The notes under the pieces are model-generated. The model searched no databases and was not told where the DNA came from. It worked only from the letters and a program-made list of their open reading frames with translations. Source: Bryobacteraceae bacterium (GTDB lineage Bacteria; Acidobacteriota; Terriglobia; Bryobacterales; Bryobacteraceae). Taken from it: 64,000 nt of DNA. Location of the stretch: NCBI GenBank assembly GCA_947458745.1, contig CANGYQ010000002.1, positions 682,001 through 746,000 of the forward strand. The letters are read 5' to 3'. Shown here piece by piece: positions 14,927-23,056 of this stretch. Within the stretch, counting starts at the first letter, position 1; each line of letters opens with the position of its first letter. The position numbers and the translations under genes are program-made.

Positions 14927-15919
14927 ATGATGCTCAATCTGGTGAAGCCCTGTCTTGCTAAGTACTGTCTGGCCGCTCTGTTGCTTTTGACCGTTAGCTG
15001 CGGCCGGTCCGGCAAACCCATCGTCGGTGTGGTGCCCAAGGGGGCGAATCACATCTTCTGGCAGACGGTGCATGCCGGGGCGGTGAAGGCGTCGCGAGAG
15101 TTCGGTTTTGAGGTGGAATGGAACGCACCCACGCTCGAGATTGATTCCAGCCGCCAGATTGAGATTGTCGAAAGCATGATCAACCGCCGGGTGGCGGGCA
15201 TCGCGCTGGCGCCGGTTGATCGCAAGGCACTGGCCGGGGTGGTGGAGCGTGCTTCAAAGGCGGGCATTCCGGTGGCGATCTTTGATTCCGCGCTCGACAG
15301 TGACAAGCCGGTCTCCTACGTCGCCACTGACAATCGCGAAGGCGGAAGAATGGCGGCGCGGCGGCTGGCGGAGGTGATCGGCCAGGTGGGTAAGGTGGCC
15401 GTGATCGGCTTTATGCCTGGCAGTGCCGCCACGATGGAGCGCGAAGAAGGGTTTGCGGAGGAGATCAAGGCCAAGTTCCCGGCCATCCAGATTGTCGCCA
15501 TGCAGTTTGGCATGGCCAGCCAAGCCAAGTCGATGGCGGCGACCGAGAATGTGCTCACCGCTCATCCGGACTTGAAGGGCGTGTTTGCCGACAACGAGTC
15601 CAGTTCCCTGGGTGCGGTGCAAGCGCTGAAGTCGCGGCAGGCGCGGCAGGTGAAGATGGTGGCCTTTGACGCCTCCGAAGCCCTGGTGAAAGATCTCCGC
15701 GAGGGCTGGATTGACGCCCTGGTGGTGCAGGACCCCTTCAAGATGGGCTACGAATCGGCCCGGGCGATCGGGCAGAAATTGCGCGGCGAAGCCCCGGCGG
15801 CCAAGCTCGATTCCGGTGCGCGTTTAATTCTTTCCCCACAATTGGACGACGAGGCGACCCGCGGCTTTCTATTTCCTGACTTGAAGCCGTGGCTGGGCGA
15901 ACGGGCGTCGGGGCATTGA
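14927..15919 (+). CDS. Substrate-binding lipoprotein of the ribose/sugar ABC-transporter type
   Basis: A 330-residue periplasmic binding protein of the RbsB-like family. The N-terminus (LAALLLLTVSC) ends in a lipobox-like Cys at about residue 25, although Thr at -3 is not ideal. The body has the two-lobe fold: IVGVVPKGANHIFWQTVHAGA at the start, GIALAPVDRKAL, YVATDNREGGRMAA and GVFADNESSSLGAVQAL. Sugars or sugar-like ligands are usual. No cognate permease or ATPase is adjacent, so it either uses a distant transporter or works as a sensor. An ATG at 14930 is an alternative start. The divergent Rieske start is 8 bp away, and a CATACT -10-like element at 14916-14921 would give a leaderless transcript. 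Confidence 0.88.
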   Translation: MMLNLVKPCLAKYCLAALLLLTVSCGRSGKPIVGVVPKGANHIFWQTVHAGAVKASREFGFEVEWNAPTLEIDSSRQIEIVESMINRRVAGIALAPVDRKALAGVVERASKAGIPVAIFDSALDSDKPVSYVATDNREGGRMAARRLAEVIGQVGKVAVIGFMPGSAATMEREEGFAEEIKAKFPAIQIVAMQFGMASQAKSMAATENVLTAHPDLKGVFADNESSSLGAVQALKSRQARQVKMVAFDASEALVKDLREGWIDALVVQDPFKMGYESARAIGQKLRGEAPAAKLDSGARLILSPQLDDEATRGFLFPDLKPWLGERASGH

Positions 15920-16344
15920 CAGCCGCAGCCGTGGACCTCCGCCGCGGAACTGCCCGCAGTTGTACTGGCTTTGGCACACAAAAAGGCGAAAATAGCTCGC
16001 GCATTGAATTTCCATTATTCCAATACACCTATTCTTTCTTTCTCAATAAAACTTGCCGCTCTCGACCCGGACGCGTGACGGGACGGCAAACCCGGCTCAG
16101 CCGTGGGCCAGTGGAGCCTAATCGGGAGCCTGCCCAGGTAAATCCCCAATCAACCATAAATTCACTTGCCGTTTACCATGAATGTGATTATTCTCATGTT
16201 TTGGAATAAAGCTTCAAGGATCAAATATTTTCCCGCCGAGAGATAAGTTTTCTATCTCCGGTTGGGACGGGCTCCGCCTGAGAGTTGGCATTGATTCCAG
16301 CCCAGGCAAACAGTTAGCGAGTTGCAGAGAGCAGCGGTTTTGCG
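15920..16344 (+). other. 425-bp intergenic region with predicted RNA hairpins upstream of the HD-GYP gene
   Basis: No credible ORF. Three structures are visible. At 16053-16087, TTGCCG pairs with CGGCAA around an inner CCCG/CGGG helix. At 16093-16103, CGGC-TCA-GCCG forms a short hairpin. At 16236-16261, CCGAGAGATA pairs with TATCTCCGG with one bulged A. The stretch 16084-16143 has scattered similarity to c-di-GMP-I (GEMM-I) riboswitches (GGCAAACC, a hairpin, GAGCC, CAGGTAAA), but it lacks their invariant GACGCAAAGCC core and GNRA loop. The region turns A+T-rich at 16140-16235, a likely promoter zone. A structured leader is possible; the class is unknown. Confidence 0.4.
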
Positions 16345-18183
16345 ATGAAGTTACGCCCGTCACTACCGGCCCGACACCTTGCTGCGTGCACCGTGGCGTG
16401 TCTGGCTGTGGCGGGAATGGCAGCCCTGGCACCGAAAACCTTTGAGCATCTCAATACCTCATTATTTGACCGCTTCGCCACCCTGCTCGGGCCGGGACAA
16501 GCCTCCGGGCAGGTGGTGCTGGTGGAGGTGGACGAAGTCAGTCTGGCGCAGTTTGGACGTTGGCCTTGGCCGCGGCCGGTAGTGGCCCAACTGATCCACA
16601 CGATTGCTGCTGCCGGAGCCTCAACCGTGGCGTTGGACTTTGTGTTTCCTCCGGGGGGAGACCCCTCGTTGGCCGCCGCGATGGCGAAGGTACCGGTGGT
16701 GCCCGGCTACTTTTTCCAGATGGAAGGACATCCCGCGCCGCCCGGTGATTGTCCGCTGTCCGCCCTGCCGGAATCGGGGATGCGGGTCCGCGAGGCCAGG
16801 GGCGTGGTGTGCGGTGAGTCGGTGAAGGGCCTGCCGGCAGCCGGCCACGGTTTTCTCAACCTGATTCCCGATCCTGACGGCGTGCTCCGCCGCACACCGT
16901 TGGTGGTTCTCTACGAAGGCCATCTGTATCCCAGTTTGGCGCTGGCGGCGCTACGGCAGTTCCAGAGTGGCCGGAAGTACCCCGTGTCGCCGTCCGGTCA
17001 AGAGGGTGCAGACGCGGTGTTGCGGTTCCGGGAGTCCGCGGGCGGGCTGCCCCGCTACTCGGCGGGCCAACTGATGAAGGATCCGGTGCCCGAACCTGGT
17101 TTACGGGGCAAGCTGGTGATCGTGGGCACTTCCGTGGGGGGCCAGGGAGCGCCGCTGCTGGGTGCGAACCGTATTCTGTCCGCCTCCACCGTCCATGCCA
17201 CGGTGGCGGACAACATTCTCGCCGGCGATTCGTTTCGCCCGCCCGGCTCAGCCGGAGCAGCAGAGTGGCTGCTGGTGCTGCTGGTTTGGCTGGTGCTGCC
17301 GCAGTTGTTCATCCGTTTCCGCGTCTTCACCGCATCTTGCTTTTCGGTCGCACTGGCGGTCGTTCTGTGGGGCGTGGCCTGGGCGGGACTGGGGCTGTCC
17401 GGTGCGTTTGCGTCCCCGCTGCCCGCCACACTGGCGTTGGCCGTCGGGGCCTCCGGCTGCGGCGCCCTGAAGTTGCGCTGGGTGCGGCAGAACAGCCAGT
17501 CGTCCGACCATCAACTGGCGTCCGCCAAGCACTTTATCCTGAATGCTCTCGCCCTGCTCACCACCATGCGCGATCCGGAGACCGGTGACCATCTGCAGCG
17601 GATTGAGCGTTATATGCGCGTGCTATGCCGGGCGCTCTCAACGGACCCGCGGTATCGCCCATTGTTGTCGGAAGAGACTATCCGCCTGATGGTGCAACTG
17701 GCCCCCATACACGACGTCGGCAAGGTGGGCGTGCCGGACCACATCCTGCGCAAAGCCGGTGCCCTGACCCCGGAAGAACTGCTGATCATCCGGCAGCATG
17801 TCGTATTTGGCCGTGACGTGCTGCAGAAGGCGTCGGATCGCTCCGGCCTGCATGATGAAAAATTTTTCCGGATGGCTTATGAGCTGGTCTACAGCCATCA
17901 CGAGCGATGGGACGGGCGCGGCTATCCGCAAGGCTTGACGGGTGAAGGCATTCCGCTGGCCGCCCGGCTGATGGCCGTGGCCGACGTCTACGATGCTCTG
18001 GTGAGCAAACGGGTCTACAAGGAAGCGTTCTCCCATGAGGAGGCCGTCCGCATCATCCAGGCCGAGAGCTCCCGTCACTTTGACCCGGCCGTGGTGGAAG
18101 CGTTTCTCCGCGCTGAAAGCGACTTCCGGCAGATCCGGGCCGAATCCCATGACGTGGCGGCTGCCGCCTCCAGCTCATCGTGA
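16345..18183 (+). CDS. CHASE2 sensor protein with HD-GYP c-di-GMP phosphodiesterase domain
   Basis: A 612-residue membrane receptor. An N-terminal membrane segment (residues ~10-30) is followed by a periplasmic CHASE2 domain (~40-290, with VVLVEVDEVSLAQFGRWPWP and TVALDFVFPP). Next come three closely spaced membrane segments (~300-375) and a cytoplasmic HD-GYP domain (~395-590). The catalytic elements HDVGKVGVPD (HD near residue 455) and HHERWDGRGYP (GYP near 526) are intact, so it should hydrolyse c-di-GMP in response to a periplasmic signal. It has no adenylate cyclase domain, which is the more common partner of CHASE2. It is preceded by a 425-bp leader region and followed 111 bp later by a DUF2911 lipoprotein gene. 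Confidence 0.92.
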   Translation: MKLRPSLPARHLAACTVACLAVAGMAALAPKTFEHLNTSLFDRFATLLGPGQASGQVVLVEVDEVSLAQFGRWPWPRPVVAQLIHTIAAAGASTVALDFVFPPGGDPSLAAAMAKVPVVPGYFFQMEGHPAPPGDCPLSALPESGMRVREARGVVCGESVKGLPAAGHGFLNLIPDPDGVLRRTPLVVLYEGHLYPSLALAALRQFQSGRKYPVSPSGQEGADAVLRFRESAGGLPRYSAGQLMKDPVPEPGLRGKLVIVGTSVGGQGAPLLGANRILSASTVHATVADNILAGDSFRPPGSAGAAEWLLVLLVWLVLPQLFIRFRVFTASCFSVALAVVLWGVAWAGLGLSGAFASPLPATLALAVGASGCGALKLRWVRQNSQSSDHQLASAKHFILNALALLTTMRDPETGDHLQRIERYMRVLCRALSTDPRYRPLLSEETIRLMVQLAPIHDVGKVGVPDHILRKAGALTPEELLIIRQHVVFGRDVLQKASDRSGLHDEKFFRMAYELVYSHHERWDGRGYPQGLTGEGIPLAARLMAVADVYDALVSKRVYKEAFSHEEAVRIIQAESSRHFDPAVVEAFLRAESDFRQIRAESHDVAAAASSSS

Positions 18184-18294
18184 GCGGCTGATTCGCCGGC
18201 ATCTCCAGCATTCATGAGAACATCAGATGCGTTAGAACCCGGCGGGCTGACTCGGCGGCAGTGAACGGCGGCTCCGGATTGAAGGAGAGATGAG

Positions 18295-18822
18295 ATGAGA
18301 CAACGGATAGGAGTTTTGACCGGACTGCTGGTGGCGGCCCTGGCTGCCTGTGGCCAGAGCCCCACCACCACGGAGATCAAGGCCTATAGCGGTGGCAACG
18401 TCAGCATCAAGTACGCGGCACCGCGGGTCAACGGCCGGGCCGGCCAGATCTTCTCCAAGGATGGCTTGATCAGCCGTGACCGCACCTACCCCGTGTGGCG
18501 CGCCGGAGCCAACTCCGCCACCGCCCTGCACACCGAAGTGGATCTCCGGCTCGGCGGACTGATGGTGCCCAAGGGCGACTACACGCTGTTTGTCGAACTT
18601 TCCGACCCCGCCCAGTGGCAGTTGATCGTCAGCAAGCAGACCGGCCAGTGGGGCCTCTCCTACAACGCAGCCAATGATTTGGGCCGCGTCAAGATGACCA
18701 TGGCCAAGCCCGCCCAATTGGTGGAAATCTTGAAGTACACCCTGACTGGCGAAGGCCGGAAGGGCACGCTGCAGTTGGAATGGGAGAACGTCCAGGCCAG
18801 TGTCGCGCTGGAAGTGAAATAG
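18295..18822 (+). CDS. DUF2911 domain-containing lipoprotein
   Basis: A 175-residue protein with a lipoprotein signal (LLVAALAAC, Cys19). The rest is a DUF2911 domain: the IKYAAPRVNGR start, YPVWRAGANSATAL, the VPKGDYTLFVEL strand and the QLEWENVQASVALEVK end. The family is widespread in Bacteroidetes and Acidobacteria and has no assigned function. A GAAGGAGAG ribosome site precedes the ATG by 6 bp. It is downstream of the HD-GYP gene in the same direction, at a distance that allows either co-transcription or its own promoter. Confidence 0.88.
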   Translation: MRQRIGVLTGLLVAALAACGQSPTTTEIKAYSGGNVSIKYAAPRVNGRAGQIFSKDGLISRDRTYPVWRAGANSATALHTEVDLRLGGLMVPKGDYTLFVELSDPAQWQLIVSKQTGQWGLSYNAANDLGRVKMTMAKPAQLVEILKYTLTGEGRKGTLQLEWENVQASVALEVK

Positions 18823-18847
18823 CTTTCCGGTACCTCAAAAGTTTCTC

Positions 18848-18879
18848 TTGACTCCGTACTACGGTACGGACCGTATGTT
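18848..18879 (+). promoter_or_regulatory. MerR-type operator/promoter, very similar to the mercury (mer) operator
   Basis: TTGACT (-35, 18848-18853) and TATGTT (-10, 18874-18879) are separated by a long 20-bp spacer. The spacer holds the perfect dyad TCCGTAC-TACG-GTACGGA (18853-18870). Long spacers with a central dyad are the hallmark of MerR-activated promoters. The Tn501/Tn21 mer operator is TTGACTCCGTAC-N4-GTACGGA with a 19-bp spacer (from memory), so the match is nearly exact except for the 4-nt centre and one extra bp. It lies 22 bp upstream of the metallothionein ATG. Confidence 0.85.
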
Positions 18880-18901
18880 GGAATGGAAGGAGGTACTTCC
18901 G

Positions 18902-19030
18902 ATGGCCGAAAATACCAAGTGTTGCGAAGCTTGCATCTGCGAAGGCGGATGTGGCAAAGGCTGTTCTGCTGCTTGCAGTTGTCAATGCAAGTGCGGCTGC
19001 AGCTGTTCCTGCTGCAAACCCAAGCAGTAG
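18902..19030 (+). CDS. Metallothionein-like Cys-rich protein
   Basis: A 42-residue protein with 14 cysteines, in CC, CxC and CxxxC spacings, and no aromatic residue after the start. These are metallothionein properties, for binding thiophilic metals such as Hg, Cd, Cu or Zn. The ATG at 18902 has GGAAGGAGG 6-7 bp upstream; a longer frame opening at 18848 would start inside the promoter and is rejected. The operator at 18848-18879 directly precedes it, and a MerR regulator gene begins 3 bp after its stop, so this is probably a metal-induced operon. It does not align obviously with the SmtA or GatA families I know, so the metal is unknown. Confidence 0.85.
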   Translation: MAENTKCCEACICEGGCGKGCSAACSCQCKCGCSCSCCKPKQ

Positions 19031-19033
19031 TCA

Positions 19034-19462
19034 ATGACAATGACAATCTCCGCGGCAGCTCAGGAAGCAGGGGTAGGCGTAGAAACCATCCGCTACTATG
19101 AGCGCCGCGGACTGATCCGTCAGCCACCCTCCAAAGGCGGTTACCGCCAATACCCGGAAGCCACCATCCGGCAAATCCGTTTCATCCGCGAATCCCAGCG
19201 GCTGGGCTTTTCGCTCACCGAGATTGAAGAATTGCTGGCGCTGGCCGCGGCCGAGGATACGACGTGCGGTGATGTGTGCTCCGCCACGGAGCACAAGCTG
19301 GCCGAGGTCCGGGGCCGGATTGCCACGCTGCAGCGCCTGGAGCGGGAACTGGAGGAGATGCTATGCGCCAAGGACTGCACCGCCCCCAAACGGGACTGCA
19401 AGCTGCTGGAGGCCCTTTCTCCAAGCTCGCCCCCGCCGGATGGCGAACACTGCTGCCACTAG
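19034..19462 (+). CDS. merR: MerR-family metal-responsive transcriptional regulator, mercury-type
   Basis: A 142-residue MerR regulator. The winged helix-turn-helix occupies residues ~4-70 (ETIRYYERRGLIRQPPSKGGYRQY), followed by the dimerisation helix and a Cys-rich metal loop. Cys lie at 78, 82, 111, 115, 122, 140 and 141. In an ungapped comparison with Tn501 MerR from memory, C78 aligns with Hg ligand C82 and C122 with C126. The third ligand C117 has no exact match, but C115 is two residues away. Hg(II) or a related thiophilic metal is therefore the likely effector. It is co-transcribed with the metallothionein, 3 bp downstream, rather than divergent as in classical mer loci. Confidence 0.9.
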   Translation: MTMTISAAAQEAGVGVETIRYYERRGLIRQPPSKGGYRQYPEATIRQIRFIRESQRLGFSLTEIEELLALAAAEDTTCGDVCSATEHKLAEVRGRIATLQRLERELEEMLCAKDCTAPKRDCKLLEALSPSSPPPDGEHCCH

Positions 19463-19508
19463 ACCCGCGCAAGGGCTCGAACCCGCCCAATCCGGGCTGA
19501 TCAGCGGT

Positions 19509-20881
<1,373 letters not shown>

Positions 20882-20885
<4 letters not shown>

Positions 20886-21892
20886 ACTATAAGCATACAG
20901 TCGCCGTAGCTAAAAAAGCGGTAGCGTTCGCGAACGGCATGCCGGTAGGCGTCCAACATCAGTTCCGTACCACCAAAAGCGCACACCAGCAGCATCAGGC
21001 TGGATTCCGGCAAGTGGAAGTTGGTCAGCATGGCGTCCACCAGCTTGAACTGGTGCCCCGGATAGATGAAGATGTCCGTTTCGCCAGCCAACTCATCTCG
21101 CTGGCCCCAGGTTTCGAGCGTGCGGACACTGGTGGTGCCTACGGCCACCCGGCGCTTGGCGGCGGCGATTTTCGCGGCTTGCGGGCCGTCGATCCGGTAG
21201 CGTTCCGAATGCAGGTGCACGGACTTCACCTCGTCAGTGTGGAGCGGGGAGAATGTGCCGAGGCCCACATGCAAGGTGATCCGCGCGATATCGGCCCCCG
21301 CCTGCTGACATTCATCGAGAATGCGTGGCGTAAAGTGCAGGCCCGCCGTGGGGGCAGCGGCGGAACCGGGTTCCTGCGAATAGACCGTTTGGTACCGCTC
21401 CCGGTCCTGCGCCGTGTCATCGCGCCGGATGTAGGGTGGCAGGGGCATGTGGCCGATGCGCTGCAAAACCTCATCGATGTCGCCCGCGCCCAGCAGCTTC
21501 ATCTTGCGCTCCCCGCGCTCCCCGGTGTCGAGGATCACGCCACCGAGGCTGTCATCAAACTCCACCACGGAGCCTTCGTGCAAGCGCCGACCGGGGCGCA
21601 CCAGTACTTGCCAAGTCCTCCGGTCAGTGGAGAGCGGTTTCAGGAAGAGCACCTCCACCGTGCCCGTACCGCCGGCGCGGTGGCCGAACAGGCGCGACGG
21701 CATCACGCGTGAATCATTCAACACCAGGCAATCGCCACGCCCGAGGTAGAGCGGCAGGTCCCGGAAGTAGCCGTCCTTCCAGGTGCCCGTGGCGCGATCG
21801 ATCAGCAACATGCGCGAAGCCGAACGGTCCGCCAGTGGCTCCTGCGCGATCAGGTCGGGCGGGAGCTCGTAAGAAAAATCAGTGACCTTCAA
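20882..21892 (-). CDS. queA: S-adenosylmethionine:tRNA ribosyltransferase-isomerase (QueA)
   Basis: 336 residues from a TTG at 21892 (then [19 protein letters not shown], the usual N-terminus). The open frame extends upstream but shows no family similarity. QueA transfers and isomerises the ribosyl group of SAM onto 7-aminomethyl-7-deazaguanine in tRNA to make epoxyqueuosine. Conserved blocks are [36 protein letters not shown] and [13 protein letters not shown]. No other queuosine genes are in the window. The start codon is 17 bp from the divergent tsaD start and is preceded by a TATTGT -10-like box, so the transcript may be leaderless. The 3' end overlaps the TTG of the HtrA gene. Confidence 0.95.
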
Positions 21893-21903
21893 ATTGTCAC
21901 AAT
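21893..21903. promoter_or_regulatory. Perfect palindrome between the divergent queA and tsaD starts
   Basis: ATTGT-C-ACAAT occupies most of the 17 bp between the two start codons. Read on the minus strand it gives TATTGT and on the plus strand ACAATA, both plausible -10 elements 5-6 bp from the respective start codon. It may be two overlapping -10 boxes or an operator. No good -35 is seen for tsaD; TTGCCA with a 19-bp spacer is possible for queA. Confidence 0.4.
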
Positions 21904-21909
21904 AGCAGC

Positions 21910-23013
21910 GTGGGCTCTCCAACTGGCAAGTCCCCGTTATCGGGCGTGATTTTGGGCATTGAATCGTCGTGCGATGAAACCGCCGCCGCGGTGGTGGCCG
22001 ACGGTGTCGAGGTGCGTTCAAACGTCGTTGCTTCGCAGCTGGACATCCATGGGCGCTGGGGCGGGGTGGTGCCGGAACTCGCTTCGCGGGAGCATCTGCG
22101 GGCCATCGTCCCCGTGGTGCGCGATGCGCTGGCGCAAGCGGGCATCGAAGGGCGGGCGCTGAGCGCAATTGCGGTGACGGAGGGGCCGGGGCTGGTGGGC
22201 TCCTTGCTGGTGGGCATCACCTACGCCAAGGCGCTGAGCCTGGCCTGGGACGTGCCGCTGCTGGGTGTCAACCACATTGAGGGGCATATTCACGCGGTGG
22301 TGATGGAGCATCATCAGCAACTGCAGTTCCCTGCCCTGGCCCTGGTGGTGAGCGGCGGGCATACGCACATGTTTGCGGTGACGGAAGGTTTCGTCTACCG
22401 CTTGTTGGGCCGGACGCGCGACGACGCGGCAGGGGAGGCGTTCGACAAGGTGGCCAAGCTGCTGGGCTTCGGCTATCCGGGCGGCCCAGTGATTGATCGC
22501 CTGGCGCCGTATGGCAATCCCAAGGCCGTGCGGTTCACGACGCCCAACATGAAAGGCAATACGCTGGACTTCAGCTTCAGTGGCATCAAGACGGCGGTGC
22601 TGCGCTGGACGCAGGCTCGCGCGATGGACGAAGAGATCGCCGCACGTCGAGCACTGCTGAAGGAGACGCCGCGGCCGACAGTCGAGCAATGGCGCACAGT
22701 GACGCCTCAAGCCACCCTCGACTTGCTGGCCAGCTTCCAGCGGGCGGTGGTGAAGGATTTGCTGGAGCGGGCCACGGCGGCTGCGCGGGAGATGGGTGCC
22801 AGATCAGTGATCGTCTCCGGCGGCGTGGCCTGCAACAGCGGCTTACGCGCAGCGGCAGAGGCTCTTTATCTGCCCGCTTTCTTTCCCCGCGGCGAACTCT
22901 CCACCGACAACGCCGTCATGATCGCCGCCGCCGGTTTTCCAAAGCTGGCGCGGCAGGAGTTCGCTGACTTCTCGCTGCGGGCGAAGGCGAATCTGCGGCT
23001 GGTTGGAGGCTGA
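21910..23013 (+). CDS. tsaD: tRNA N6-adenosine threonylcarbamoyltransferase (TsaD)
   Basis: The essential ASKHA-fold enzyme that, with TsaB and TsaE, transfers threonylcarbamoyl to A37 of ANN-decoding tRNAs. [16 protein letters not shown], the metal-binding [24 protein letters not shown] and the C-terminal [19 protein letters not shown] (nucleotide/metal site) are all present. The 367-residue frame opens with GTG at 21910; a second GTG at 21946, right before ILGIESS, is an equally plausible start because most TsaD proteins begin there. Neither has a ribosome site. It is divergent from queA, and both modify tRNA. tsaB and tsaE are not in this window. Confidence 0.95.
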   Translation: MGSPTGKSPLSGVILGIESSCDETAAAVVADGVEVRSNVVASQLDIHGRWGGVVPELASREHLRAIVPVVRDALAQAGIEGRALSAIAVTEGPGLVGSLLVGITYAKALSLAWDVPLLGVNHIEGHIHAVVMEHHQQLQFPALALVVSGGHTHMFAVTEGFVYRLLGRTRDDAAGEAFDKVAKLLGFGYPGGPVIDRLAPYGNPKAVRFTTPNMKGNTLDFSFSGIKTAVLRWTQARAMDEEIAARRALLKETPRPTVEQWRTVTPQATLDLLASFQRAVVKDLLERATAAAREMGARSVIVSGGVACNSGLRAAAEALYLPAFFPRGELSTDNAVMIAAAGFPKLARQEFADFSLRAKANLRLVGG

Positions 23014-23056
23014 GGCAGCGGCCAAAGCCACGGGCGGCACAGCCTCATCGCAAGGC

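Noticed and set aside
16084-16143. GEMM-I (c-di-GMP-I) riboswitch
   Set aside because: GGCAAACC and CAGGT-like pieces are present, but the invariant GACGCAAAGCC core and GNRA tetraloop are not, so I do not call it as that class.
21893-22168. N-terminal extension of QueA up to an ATG at 22168
   Set aside because: The 92 extra residues lie opposite tsaD, are Arg/Pro-rich, and have no counterpart in QueA.
22018-22710. 230-codon minus-strand frame opposite tsaD
   Set aside because: Shadow of an essential conserved gene.
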